35,234 bases of DNA from Erysipelotrichaceae bacterium (GTDB lineage Bacteria > Bacillota_I > Bacilli_A > Erysipelotrichales > Erysipelotrichaceae): NCBI GenBank assembly GCA_016280635.1, contig JAEEHC010000048.1, forward strand, positions 1 to 35,234, in the 5' to 3' direction. Under the pieces are notes generated by a model. The model was not told where the DNA came from, made no database searches, and saw nothing but the letters and a program-made list of their open reading frames with translations. Of this stretch, positions 22,210 to 31,983 are shown in pieces (positions within the stretch are counted from its first letter, which is position 1; the number at the start of each line of letters is the position of its first letter). A program made the translations under genes and the position numbers.

Positions 22210-25200
22210 AGTTTATCCACTTCCTTTAATACTTCCTCGATCCGGTTATGGTAATTCCGGCTCTTCGGCACGGTTATCGTGATCTTCTTGTTCAAATACT
22301 TAAGCCTGATGTCGGCACCAATCTCATACATCCGTCCGAAGAACTCAATGCCGTTGACCCGGGACGAGGTTTCCGGAGTCAGCACGATGCTGTTCTCCTT
22401 TTCCAGTTCCAGGTAATTTTCAATCTTCCTGTTGTTCAGAAGCAGTTCAATCCGCTTCTTGAGGAACAGGTTTTCAATGCTGACGGGCAGACGGCCATAG
22501 TAGTCCTGCTGTTGGTCATGGAACTGCTGCAGTTCCTCCAGCGAACGGATGGCAGCCAGCTGCTGGTAGATGCTCAGCTTTTCATAATCCTGGCTGACAA
22601 ACTGTCCGGGTATGTAGCCATCAACATCATGCGGACGCAGCTGCGGTTCTTCAACAACCTCCTCAGCCAATCCCTTGCGCCTTCTGATGGCGTCATTCAG
22701 CATTTCCAGATACAGGCTCATGCCGATGGTGTTGATGAAACCCGCCTGCCGTTCACCCAGCAGATCACCGGCTCCCCTGATCGTCAGATCGCGCAGGGCA
22801 ACCTTATAGCCCGAACCCAGCTCCGTAAATTCCTTGATGGCCTGCAGACGCTTTGATGCCACTTCCGAAAGCTGACGGTTATTGTCATAGAGCAGGTAGG
22901 CATAGGCGATGCGGTCACTGCGGCCGACCCGGCCGCGGATCTGATATAGCTGAGCCAGACCGAAGCGGTCAGCGTTTTCGATCAGCACGGTATTGGCATT
23001 GGGAATGTCAATGCCGGTCTCAATGATCGTCGTACAGACCAGAACGTTATACTGTCCTTCAACAAAGCGGTACATGACATCCTCGATCTCTTCCCTGTTC
23101 ATCTGACCATGGCCGATGGCTACCCGAGCCTGCGGTACCAGAGTGCGGATCTTACGGGCCACTTCATAGATATCTGATACATTATTGTGCAGGTAGAATA
23201 CCTGCCCGCCTCTGGCCAGTTCCCGCTGGACGGTTTCCCTGATCAGACTGTCATTCTTCTCAACGACATAGGTCTGTATCGACATCCGGTTCTGCGGCGG
23301 GGTATTCAGTTGAGAAAGCGACATGACTCCCACCAACGACATCTGCATGGTTCGCGGTATCGGCGTCGCGCTCAAAGAAAGTACGTCAATGGTCTTCTTC
23401 AGTTCCTTGATCTTCTCCTTAGCCTGAACACCGAAGCGCTGCTCCTCATCAATGATCAGTAAGCCCAAATCAGCAAACTGAACATCCCGGCTCAGCAGAC
23501 GGTGAGTACCGATGAGGATGTCGACCTTTCCCTCTTTCAGCCGCTGCAGAATGATCTTCTGTTCGTTATCCGGCACATAGCGGTTAATGATCTCCACACT
23601 GACGGGGAAATCCTTGAAGCGCTCCTTGAAGGTATTGTAGTGCTGGCGGGAAAGGATGGTTGTCGGGCACAGATAAGCGACCTGCTTAAGGTCCTTGCAG
23701 GCCTTGAAAGCCGCTACCATGGCTACTTCCGTCTTGCCAAAGCCGACATCGCCGCATAAAAGCCGGTCCATCGGCTTGGGCTGTTCCATGTCATACTTGA
23801 CCTCGGCGATCGCCTTGATCTGGTCATCGGTCAGGGCATAAGGAAAGTTGCGTTCAAACTGACGGCTATACTCATCGTCCCGGCTGAAGGCAAAGCCTAT
23901 GTTCTGCTCACGGGCGGAATAAAGCTCCATCAACCTTTCAGCAATGTCATTGACTTCCTGGCTGATCTTTTCCTTGGCCTTGTTCCAGCTGTTGGTCCCC
24001 AACTTGTTCAGTCTCACGCCGACACCCTCGGCAGCCACGAACTTGCGGACCAGTTTGAACTGCTCCAGCGGAACCAGCAGGGCATCGTTGTCGCGATAGC
24101 GGATCTGCAGGTAATCCTGCTGATGATTCATTATTTCCCGGGTAATAATCCCTTCATAGATGCCGATGCCGTACTTGCTGTGAACGACATAATCTCCCTG
24201 CTTGAGGTCCTGATAGCTGTCCAGCACTACTGCTTCCCGGAACTTGCTGTCAAAGCGGCCGTTGATCTGACGGACGCCAAACAGTTCCCGGGCACTCAGA
24301 TACATCTCATCATGATAATTGAAGCCTTCGGTCAGCTCCTGCTCGCAGATGCTGACATAATCCTCCATTTTGAGCTTGCGTGAGCTGAAATGGTCTTTCA
24401 GCAATTCCAACTGCCCCTGACTCAGGGAGACATGAACGTTGCAGCTGTCCGACAGCCTGATGATCTCATCAACGGCCTTATCCAACGGCAGCAGGGGAAA
24501 GTAGGAAAGCCGGACATCAGACTTAATGCTGCTGCCGCTTTCAAAGACGCCGGAGATCCGGTAGGGGTGAAAGCGGGCAACCTCTCGGTCAAAATCGGCA
24601 AAGACCGCATGCACGTTCAGCGCGCGGTTATCCATGAACAGTTCGGTTATGTATTCATCATTTTCCCGCAGATTAAACTCCAGGGAGTTTTCCACTGCTT
24701 CCGTCGGAGTGATGATGACATCGGGATCATCAACATAATCCAGCAGGGTAACATTATTCTGGAAAAAAGTCTGATAGCGATACAGATAGCGTTCAGTGAT
24801 GTGGTTTTCCAGATATTCCAAATCGCGTTCTACCGCTTCCTTCAGCAGCCCGAAATCCGTAGCCTTGCTGCGGTCCCTTTCCAGCTGTTTCATTATCTTC
24901 CCTTTCAATTGCGAGAAGTCCTCATCGTAGATCAGCGAACTGGCCGGAACCAACCGTACTTCTTCCGTTTTCTGAACCGTTCGCTGCGAAGAAATGTCAA
25001 AGAAACGCAGAGAGTCGATCTCCTCGTCAAAAAACTCGATTCTGACCGGCCGGTCATACTGAATGGAGAAGACATCGATTACCCCGCCGCGCAGGGAGAA
25101 GGTCAGCGGCTGATCGATGCGGGAAGTCTGACGGTAGCCGGAAATGATCAGCTTTTTTCTCAACTGTTCCATGTTCCAGCTCTGTCCGACCTTCAGATCG

Positions 25201-25601
25201 AGTATGTGATTGCGGAAAGTCTCCCGGGCCGGCAGATAGCGGATCAGAGCCATGCTGTGGGTGACGATGATCTTCGGATGTTCCTGCAGACAAAGGGAAG
25301 CCAACACGTTCATCTGGTTGGCATAATTGCTCGGTGAGGCCGCTACGGCCTCGACGCGCAGTGATTCCTCCACGCTGAAAAGCAGCACGTCATCCTTTAC
25401 CAGGGGGTATAACCTGTTGTAAAGCTGCTGTGCTGTGAAGACATTTTCCTTGACTACGACAATATTTCGGGGTTGCTGACGGAAACTCTCGGCAATGATC
25501 AGGGTCTCTTCAACATCCCCCAGACAGCTCAGTCCGGGTTGATGCTTGTTAAACGCGATCACGGCCGGGTCATTGGCCATCAGCCGGAACAATTCATTCA
25601 T
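22206..25601 (-). CDS. mfd: Transcription-repair coupling factor Mfd
   Basis: The 1131-residue protein contains the UvrB-like N-terminal region (SLRGGVIDVFSI, residues 160s), the RNA-polymerase-interacting domain (GDYVVHSKYGIGIYEG), and a superfamily 2 translocase: Walker A GDVGFGKT (617-624), DEEQ box (718-721), SATPIPRTMQMS, and RGRVGRS. The C-terminal domain is present. It is slightly shorter than the family norm of about 1150-1180. Mfd displaces RNA polymerase stalled at lesions and recruits UvrA. It overlaps pth by 8 bases and rqcP by 4. Confidence 0.96.
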   Translation of the reverse strand: MNELFRLMANDPAVIAFNKHQPGLSCLGDVEETLIIAESFRQQPRNIVVVKENVFTAQQLYNRLYPLVKDDVLLFSVEESLRVEAVAASPSNYANQMNVLASLCLQEHPKIIVTHSMALIRYLPARETFRNHILDLKVGQSWNMEQLRKKLIISGYRQTSRIDQPLTFSLRGGVIDVFSIQYDRPVRIEFFDEEIDSLRFFDISSQRTVQKTEEVRLVPASSLIYDEDFSQLKGKIMKQLERDRSKATDFGLLKEAVERDLEYLENHITERYLYRYQTFFQNNVTLLDYVDDPDVIITPTEAVENSLEFNLRENDEYITELFMDNRALNVHAVFADFDREVARFHPYRISGVFESGSSIKSDVRLSYFPLLPLDKAVDEIIRLSDSCNVHVSLSQGQLELLKDHFSSRKLKMEDYVSICEQELTEGFNYHDEMYLSARELFGVRQINGRFDSKFREAVVLDSYQDLKQGDYVVHSKYGIGIYEGIITREIMNHQQDYLQIRYRDNDALLVPLEQFKLVRKFVAAEGVGVRLNKLGTNSWNKAKEKISQEVNDIAERLMELYSAREQNIGFAFSRDDEYSRQFERNFPYALTDDQIKAIAEVKYDMEQPKPMDRLLCGDVGFGKTEVAMVAAFKACKDLKQVAYLCPTTILSRQHYNTFKERFKDFPVSVEIINRYVPDNEQKIILQRLKEGKVDILIGTHRLLSRDVQFADLGLLIIDEEQRFGVQAKEKIKELKKTIDVLSLSATPIPRTMQMSLVGVMSLSQLNTPPQNRMSIQTYVVEKNDSLIRETVQRELARGGQVFYLHNNVSDIYEVARKIRTLVPQARVAIGHGQMNREEIEDVMYRFVEGQYNVLVCTTIIETGIDIPNANTVLIENADRFGLAQLYQIRGRVGRSDRIAYAYLLYDNNRQLSEVASKRLQAIKEFTELGSGYKVALRDLTIRGAGDLLGERQAGFINTIGMSLYLEMLNDAIRRRKGLAEEVVEEPQLRPHDVDGYIPGQFVSQDYEKLSIYQQLAAIRSLEELQQFHDQQQDYYGRLPVSIENLFLKKRIELLLNNRKIENYLELEKENSIVLTPETSSRVNGIEFFGRMYEIGADIRLKYLNKKITITVPKSRNYHNRIEEVLKEVDKL

Positions 25602-26169
25602 TTTTCTCCTTCACATTGTAGACATTCATAACCTTGTCAAAAGGCGTATCGATGAATTTTACGGCCGCTTCAGCCGCTCTTTCCAGAGCCTGCTGATAAG
25701 CCTGCTGGTCCTCCTTGCGGACTTTTCCCAGCACATAATCGATGGTCGGAATCCGGGGATCCTTGTCAATACCGACACGGATGCGGTTGAAGCGTCTGGT
25801 TGACAGATGGGAGATGATGCTCTTGATACCGTTGTGTCCGCCATCGGATCCGCTGCTGCGCAGCCTGATGTTCCCTACCGGCAAGTCCAGATCATCATAG
25901 ATGATCAGGATGTCCTTTTCCCGGTCCAGCTTGTAGTAGGCAGCGGCCTTGCCGACGGCCCGTCCGGACTCGTTCATGTAGGTCTGCGGTTTCATGAGAA
26001 CCACCGGTTCACCGTTTACCGTTCCTTTACCGATCAGGGCCTCAAATGCCCGGCGGGTTACCGGAATGCCCAGCTGCCGGCTGATGATATCCATGGTCAA
26101 AAACCCGGTATTATGCCTGGTTCTTTCATACCTGTCTCCTGGATTTCCCAAACCGACTATCAGCTTCAT
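25594..26169 (-). CDS. pth: Peptidyl-tRNA hydrolase
   Basis: The 191-residue protein has the Pth signature MKLIVGLGNPGDRYERTRHN with N9 and H19, KPQTYMNESGRAV, YDDLDLPVG and GSDGGHNGIKSI. It cleaves peptidyl-tRNA released from ribosomes. GGAGGG precedes the ATG. It follows tcdA by 27 bases and overlaps mfd by 8, the conserved pth-mfd pair. Confidence 0.95.
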   Translation of the reverse strand: MKLIVGLGNPGDRYERTRHNTGFLTMDIISRQLGIPVTRRAFEALIGKGTVNGEPVVLMKPQTYMNESGRAVGKAAAYYKLDREKDILIIYDDLDLPVGNIRLRSSGSDGGHNGIKSIISHLSTRRFNRIRVGIDKDPRIPTIDYVLGKVRKEDQQAYQQALERAAEAAVKFIDTPFDKVMNVYNVKEKNE

Positions 26170-26196
26170 GTTATCCCTCCGGACTTCTATTCTACA

Positions 26197-26892
26197 TTAA
26201 TCGTCTTTGTTGTCAATAAGGTCGCTGATGACCTTCTGCGCACACAGCAATCCGGCGCTGGCCGGAACAAAGACCATTGATCCCAGCACTTCCGAACTGC
26301 GGTTCAAAGGTTCTTCCCGGCTGTAAACTACCGGTATCTTCAGACCGACCGCATTCTTGCGGGCAATCTGCCGCAGTGCCTTGGCCATTGGATCATATTC
26401 CGTTTTATCAAGCGTCGTTACCTGCAGTCTGGTAGGGTCCAGCTTCTTTGCCGTACCCAGGCAGCTGATGATCCCAATGCCCTTTTCCTGGCAGTATTTC
26501 CACAGCGCTACCTTGCTGGTGAGCGTATCAATGGCGTCAACGACATAGTCAATTCTTTCCGAAAAGAAACTATCCAGATTGTCAGCGTTCAGGAAACTGT
26601 CATGACAGCTGATCCGGACATCCGGATTGATGCTTTCCGCCCGGCGGCGAAATGCTTCGGTCTTCTTTTCACCAAGGTTTTCCTCAACCGCCAGAATCTG
26701 GCGATTGAAGTTGGAGGGCTCAACCACATCATGGTCAATGACGGTCAGATGCCCAATGCCGCAGCGAACCAGCGCCTCGGCAGCGTAGCCGCCAACACCG
26801 CCCAGTCCGACAACCATGACGGAAGCTTCATAAAGTTTTTGAGCCTTCTGCTTTCCAATAAGTGTTTCAATGCGGATAAATCTTTCCTTCAT
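26197..26892 (-). CDS. tcdA: tRNA threonylcarbamoyladenosine dehydratase (TcdA/CsdL, ThiF family)
   Basis: The 231-residue E1-like protein has the nucleotide-binding motif VGLGGVGGYAAEAL (28-41), IDHDVVEPSNFNRQ, and YVVDAIDTLTSK, and lacks the extra domains of ubiquitin-like activators. TcdA cyclises t6A37 of tRNA to ct6A37. It overlaps miaA by ATGA; miaA also modifies A37, so the two form a functional pair. Confidence 0.88.
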   Translation of the reverse strand: MKERFIRIETLIGKQKAQKLYEASVMVVGLGGVGGYAAEALVRCGIGHLTVIDHDVVEPSNFNRQILAVEENLGEKKTEAFRRRAESINPDVRISCHDSFLNADNLDSFFSERIDYVVDAIDTLTSKVALWKYCQEKGIGIISCLGTAKKLDPTRLQVTTLDKTEYDPMAKALRQIARKNAVGLKIPVVYSREEPLNRSSEVLGSMVFVPASAGLLCAQKVISDLIDNKDD

Positions 26893-27785
26893 CTGCGAAA
26901 CTCCCTTATCTTTTCTTCGATATCCCTTTCAAAGCCTTCGGTTTCAATGTCAAACCAGCATACCGGCAACTGGTGATTGAACCAGGTGTACTGCCGCTTG
27001 GCGAATTGCCGGGTATGCGTCTTAATCAGCTCTACAGTCTCATTCAGGGACTGCTCTCCGGCAAAGTACGGCCGGAATTCCCGATAACCGATGGCACTGA
27101 AACAATGCTGGTCAAAAGAATACTTCTCGTGCAGCTGCCTTACCTCTTCCAGCAAGCCGGCCTGCATCATCATGTCAACCCGACGGTCGATACGATTTCT
27201 AAGCGTCTGACGGTTCATCGTCAGCCCAATGATCAGGCTGTCATAGAGCGGTTCATGTTTCTGGGCCGCTTCGTTTTCCGATTTCAAAACGCCGCTGTCA
27301 GCGATCTGCAGAGCCCTGATGACTCTCTTGCGGTTGTTGGGATGAATGGTCTGAGCGCTTTTTTCATCTTTCTTAACCAGCAGCTCATATAGTTCTTCGT
27401 TGCTCAGTCCGCTGTAATCGCTGGTTTTTCCGCCTTCGTCCGGAGGGAAGTCATAGTCGTACAACATGGCCTTGATGTAAAGCCCGGTTCCGCCGGTAAC
27501 GATCGGCAGCTTTCCCCGGCCTGAAATCTCTGCTATCGCCTGACGGCAGTCCTTCTGAAAGCGCGCTACGCTGTAGTCTTCCCTGACATCAACATAGTCC
27601 AGCAGATGATGAGGGATGCCATTCTGCTCGCTGAGCGGGGTCTTGGCTGAACCGATGTTCAGTTCCTTATAGACGGAAACGGAATCACCATTGATGATCT
27701 CACCATTAAACCTGCCGGCCAGATCAATGGCCAGCGCACTCTTTCCGGAAGCAGTCGGTCCGACAATGACCAGAATCTCAGACAC
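26889..27785 (-). CDS. miaA: tRNA dimethylallyltransferase MiaA
   Basis: The 298-residue protein has the P-loop GPTASGKS (9-16), the NGDSVSVYKELNIGSAK motif, GGTGLYIKAM, and DFPPDEGG. It attaches dimethylallyl to N6 of A37 in tRNAs reading UNN codons. The start codon is GTG and overlaps the mutL stop by 8 bases (GTGTCTGA); no ATG nearby fits. Confidence 0.93.
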   Translation of the reverse strand: MSEILVIVGPTASGKSALAIDLAGRFNGEIINGDSVSVYKELNIGSAKTPLSEQNGIPHHLLDYVDVREDYSVARFQKDCRQAIAEISGRGKLPIVTGGTGLYIKAMLYDYDFPPDEGGKTSDYSGLSNEELYELLVKKDEKSAQTIHPNNRKRVIRALQIADSGVLKSENEAAQKHEPLYDSLIIGLTMNRQTLRNRIDRRVDMMMQAGLLEEVRQLHEKYSFDQHCFSAIGYREFRPYFAGEQSLNETVELIKTHTRQFAKRQYTWFNHQLPVCWFDIETEGFERDIEEKIREFRR

Positions 27786-29460
27786 GCTTGAACTCCTTCT
27801 CCAGCTGACGGTCGCTGATCGCCAGCATGGTTGGCCTGCCGTGCGGGCAGTTAAATGGCTGGCTGCAGCGTGACAGCCGGGCCAATAGCCGCCGGCTTTC
27901 CTCTGGAGTCAGATAGGAATTGAACTTTACGGATGCGTGACAGGCCATGGAGGCGATTTTCTCCTTGCGGATATCCAGCACGCTCATCTCCCGGTCATTG
28001 GTTATCTGCTCGATCAGTTCCCTGATGAAGGCCTCTTCATCGCCTTCAACGAAGGTCGGCAGTTCACGCACGGCCACGCTGGTGAGGGAGAAAGGCTCCA
28101 GTTTCAGGTTTATGCACTCCAGCATCTCATTGATCCGTTCAAGCTGGTTCATCTGTGCCGGTGTTATTTCAATTATCAACGGGATCAGCAGCGGCTGACA
28201 GTCAACCGCCTTAGCTGAGATCTGCTGCTGTATCTCCTCATACATGCAACGTTCCATGGCAGCATGCTGGTCGATGATATAGATGTTTTCCTCATCATAA
28301 GCCAGAATGTACTTGCCATGGTGCTGGCCGAGGTAGTTGAACCTCTGTAGGGTTTCCTCGGTCGTATAGGTCATCTTCTGTTCTTCAAAGCGCAGTTCCG
28401 CCTGAGGCTGCTGAGGCTGTGAGTACTCCACCGTCTCGGCCGGACTGACATGTTCGACAACCATGTCGCTTGGCCGGGTTTGCTCGCGCAGCGTCCGGCT
28501 GATGTTTTCGCTCAGCAGGCTGTAAAGTGCCTTCTCCTTGGAGATGCGGATCTCCCACTTGCTGGGATGGACATTGACATCCACCAGCTGATAATCGGCA
28601 TTGATGTTCAGCACGACGATTGGGAAGCGGTCCGGCATCATGAACTCACGGTAGCCGTCAATGATGGCCTTCTGCAGCGGCAGAGAGCGAATCACGCGGC
28701 CGTTCATGCTGACATTGATGTACTGACGGTTTGATCTGGTGATTACCGGGGAAATCAGATAGCCTTCCACGCGGAAATCGTAATCAGAGAAACTGATCGG
28801 CAGGCTCTTGCGGGCAACCTCCAGACCATAAATGGCCATAATGGCTTCCTGAAGAGATCCGGAACCGTTCGTCTGCATTCTCAGTTTATCATCGCTGTAG
28901 AGTTCAAAGGCAATCTCCGGATGGGCCAGCGCAATCTTCTGTACCAGATCAAGGATCATGTTGGTTTCAACATTACCGCTCTTCAAATGCTTGAGCCGGG
29001 CCGGCGTCCGATAGAAAAGTCCTTCAACCAGGATGTCTGTTCCCGGGTTGGCCGCGATCGGCCGCACTTCCTTGATCTGTCCGTATTCGATCCTTACCAG
29101 AGTGGAATCGCTGCCGTCACAGGTCGTCATTCTGACCTTGCTGACAGAGGCGATCGAAGGCAGAGCCTCACCGCGGAAGCCCATGGTCTGAATGCTCCAA
29201 AGGTCCTGTGTTTCTCTGATCTTGCTGGTGGCGTGGCGCTGAAACGCCATGGTGGCATCGACCTTGTCCATGCCGCAGCCATCATCGACTACTTCGATGC
29301 TTTCCATGCCGCCGTTAACGATCCGGATCTCAATTTTTCCGGCATTGGCATCGATGCTGTTTTCCACCAGTTCCTTGACTACGCCCATCGGCCGTTCCAC
29401 GACCTCACCGGCCGCGATCATGTTGGTCAGGTGGTCATCAAGTACATTGATCCTACTCAT
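27778..29460 (-). CDS. mutL: DNA mismatch repair protein MutL (endonuclease type)
   Basis: The 560-residue protein has the GHKL ATPase start (MIAAGEVVERPMGVVKELVENS; given in part), DDGCGM, MGFRGEALPSIASV, and a C-terminal domain with DQHAAMERCMYE (from D397), the metal-dependent nicking motif, plus CPHGRPT near the end. In organisms lacking MutH this activity supplies the nick. It overlaps mutS and miaA by 8 bases each. Confidence 0.95.
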   Translation of the reverse strand: MSRINVLDDHLTNMIAAGEVVERPMGVVKELVENSIDANAGKIEIRIVNGGMESIEVVDDGCGMDKVDATMAFQRHATSKIRETQDLWSIQTMGFRGEALPSIASVSKVRMTTCDGSDSTLVRIEYGQIKEVRPIAANPGTDILVEGLFYRTPARLKHLKSGNVETNMILDLVQKIALAHPEIAFELYSDDKLRMQTNGSGSLQEAIMAIYGLEVARKSLPISFSDYDFRVEGYLISPVITRSNRQYINVSMNGRVIRSLPLQKAIIDGYREFMMPDRFPIVVLNINADYQLVDVNVHPSKWEIRISKEKALYSLLSENISRTLREQTRPSDMVVEHVSPAETVEYSQPQQPQAELRFEEQKMTYTTEETLQRFNYLGQHHGKYILAYDEENIYIIDQHAAMERCMYEEIQQQISAKAVDCQPLLIPLIIEITPAQMNQLERINEMLECINLKLEPFSLTSVAVRELPTFVEGDEEAFIRELIEQITNDREMSVLDIRKEKIASMACHASVKFNSYLTPEESRRLLARLSRCSQPFNCPHGRPTMLAISDRQLEKEFKRV

Positions 29461-31981
29461 CTTTCAGTTTTCCTTTCAGCTGAGCCAATAACTGCAAAGC
29501 CTCCAGAGGGGTCATGTTATTCGGATCGGCGCTTTTCAGGATGTCCCTGATCTCCCGTACATCATTGGGTATGACTTCCATCATGACGATCTGGGATTGG
29601 TCGTTGTTGTGGCGGCGGGTATTCTCAAAACCCTTCAGCAGCATCTTGGCTCTTTCAATGACCGCCTCCGGCAGCTTGGCCAGCGAGGCGACATGAATGC
29701 CGTAAGAGCGGTTGGCCTTGCCGTCCTTTACCTTATACAGGAAAGTGACCTTGCCGTCGCTTTCTTCTACGGCAACGTTCTTGTTGCGGACGTGTTCCAT
29801 GTTGTTTTCCAGCGAAGTCAGTTCATGATAATGAGTGCTGAACATGATCTTGGCACCGATGGCTCCGTCTATGTATTCCAGTATGGCCTGAGCCAGAGCC
29901 ATGCCGTCATAGGTCGAGGTTCCCCGGCCGATCTCATCAAAGATGATCAGGGAGTCTCTGGTCGCATTCTGCAGGGCGTAGTTCGCCTCGGTCATTTCCA
30001 TCATGAACGTGGACTGACCAGCCAGAATGTCATCGCTTGAACCGATCCGGGTGAAGATCTGGTCAAATATAGGTATGATGGCCTTCTTGGCCGGCAGGAA
30101 ACAGCCGATCTGGGCCATGATGGCCAACAGAACACACTGGCGCATGTAGGTGCTCTTGCCGCCCATGTTCGGGCCGGTGATGATCAGGGAACTGATCTTG
30201 TTGTCCATGTAAATGTCATTGGCGACATATCTGATGTCCTTGAAGGAATCCAGGATCGGATGGCGTCCGGCCTTGATGTCGATGACCCCGTCGTGAGAGT
30301 ATTCCGGTCTTACATAACCGTGGGAAGAACTGATCACGCTCAGGCTGTAAACGGCATCGGTCACGGCCAGGCAGTCTGCCAGTGCCTGGAGGCTGGCAAT
30401 CCTCTTTTTTAGCTTGTCGGTAAGTTCGCTGAAAAGACTGCTCTCCAGTTTAATGGCACGCTCCTGGGCATGGAGTATGACGTCTTCCTGCTCCTTGAGC
30501 TGCTGGGTAATGTAGCGCTCGCAGGTCGTCAGCGTCTGTTTACGGGTATATCCCCATTCTTCCTGAACCAGAGGAACCTGGCCCTTGGATATTTCAATGT
30601 AATATCCGAAGACCCGGTTATAGCCGATCTTCAGCGTTTTAATGCCGGTGCGGTCCTTTTCCTGCTGTTCCAGCTGGGCGATCCAGCTTTGACCGTCGGA
30701 AGTGATCCGATGGTATTCGTCAAGCTGCTGGCTGTAACCTTCCCTGAAAACGCCGCCATCGCTGAGCAGCAGCGGCGGATCTTCAACCAGCGCGTCGGCA
30801 AGCAGTTCATAAACATCACGGCAGTTGTCGATGCCATCATATTCCGGATACAGGCCACTCTCATGAACGGTCTTCAAAATGGCTTCCACAACTTCCAGGC
30901 TCTTTCTGAGCCTGAGACAGTCCTTGGGATTGGCGCTGCCATAGGCAATCTTGGCAGCGATTCTTTCAATGTCGTAAAGCTCACTGAGCTTTTCCTTGAG
31001 TTCCTCTCTCTTGATGAAGTTGCGGTTCAGATACTCAATCATGTCCAGCCTCTGGTTCAACTTCTGCTCATTTCTGAGCGGACGGCTGATCCAGTTCTTC
31101 AGCTTGCGGGAGCCAATGGCGCTTCTGGTTTTATCTAAGAAGGAATAAAGGGTGATCGCCTTGACATTGCTGCGGGAGGGTTGAATGAGTTCCAGGTTGG
31201 TAATGGTGGAGAAATCCATGCCCAGATATTCTTCGCTTTCACTGTAGCTGAACGACCGCAGATGCGACATGCTGCGCTTCTGGGTGATCTGCAGGTAGTT
31301 TAAGAGCCGGCCGATGGCCTGACGCAGATGAACTTCTTCAATCAGCTGACAGAGGGAAAGATACTGATCGTCAATTTCAGTCTGATCACAGACGGATACC
31401 GTTATTCCGGTTTCGCCTTCGATGTCTTTCCGGACGCTCATATCAAAGTCATCAGCAACAACGGCTTCTCTTATGTCGTTGCTGATGAGGGTCTGGATCA
31501 ACAGAGAGCGGTCATGTTTCAGGCTGATTACCCGGGTCTCTCCGGTCGTCGTTTCGCAGATGGCCAGACCGTAGCCGTAACCGTAATCGCTGATGGCGGC
31601 CAGATATACACTGGCTCTCTCGTCAGTCAGCTCATCCATGATGGTGCCCGGAGTAACGACCTTGATGACGTCTCTCTTTACCAGCCCGACAGCATCCGCC
31701 GGATCTTCCAGCTGCTCAACGATCGCTACCTTGTAGCCCTTGTTTATGAGTCTCTGAATGTAGCCGGTTACGGCGTGGAAGGGAACGCCGCACATCGGCA
31801 CTCTTTCCTCCACGCCGGCATTTCTGCCGGTCAGCACCAGGTCCAGTTCATGGGATGCCGTTTTGGCATCGTCGAAAAACATTTCGTAGAAGTCGCCTAA
31901 ACGATAAAAAACCAAAGTATCTGGATACTTGGCTTTTATTTCCAAATAATGCTGCATCATTGGTGTATATTGCGGATTCAT
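29453..31981 (-). CDS. mutS: DNA mismatch repair protein MutS
   Basis: The 842-residue protein has the mismatch-recognition motif GDFYEMF (F31-x-E33), connector and clamp domains, and the C-terminal ATPase with Walker A GPNMGGKST (603-611), DEIGRGTSTYDG and STHYHELT. It detects mispairs and recruits MutL. I chose ATG 31981, two bases after the upstream stop, because the longer reading has unrelated leader sequence before MNPQYTPMM. Confidence 0.95.
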   Translation of the reverse strand: MNPQYTPMMQHYLEIKAKYPDTLVFYRLGDFYEMFFDDAKTASHELDLVLTGRNAGVEERVPMCGVPFHAVTGYIQRLINKGYKVAIVEQLEDPADAVGLVKRDVIKVVTPGTIMDELTDERASVYLAAISDYGYGYGLAICETTTGETRVISLKHDRSLLIQTLISNDIREAVVADDFDMSVRKDIEGETGITVSVCDQTEIDDQYLSLCQLIEEVHLRQAIGRLLNYLQITQKRSMSHLRSFSYSESEEYLGMDFSTITNLELIQPSRSNVKAITLYSFLDKTRSAIGSRKLKNWISRPLRNEQKLNQRLDMIEYLNRNFIKREELKEKLSELYDIERIAAKIAYGSANPKDCLRLRKSLEVVEAILKTVHESGLYPEYDGIDNCRDVYELLADALVEDPPLLLSDGGVFREGYSQQLDEYHRITSDGQSWIAQLEQQEKDRTGIKTLKIGYNRVFGYYIEISKGQVPLVQEEWGYTRKQTLTTCERYITQQLKEQEDVILHAQERAIKLESSLFSELTDKLKKRIASLQALADCLAVTDAVYSLSVISSSHGYVRPEYSHDGVIDIKAGRHPILDSFKDIRYVANDIYMDNKISSLIITGPNMGGKSTYMRQCVLLAIMAQIGCFLPAKKAIIPIFDQIFTRIGSSDDILAGQSTFMMEMTEANYALQNATRDSLIIFDEIGRGTSTYDGMALAQAILEYIDGAIGAKIMFSTHYHELTSLENNMEHVRNKNVAVEESDGKVTFLYKVKDGKANRSYGIHVASLAKLPEAVIERAKMLLKGFENTRRHNNDQSQIVMMEVIPNDVREIRDILKSADPNNMTPLEALQLLAQLKGKLKDE

Positions 31982-31983
31982 GT

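Noticed and set aside
24390-25337. 315-codon plus-strand open frame
   Set aside because: Long, but entirely antisense to mfd; no ribosome-binding site and no family resemblance.
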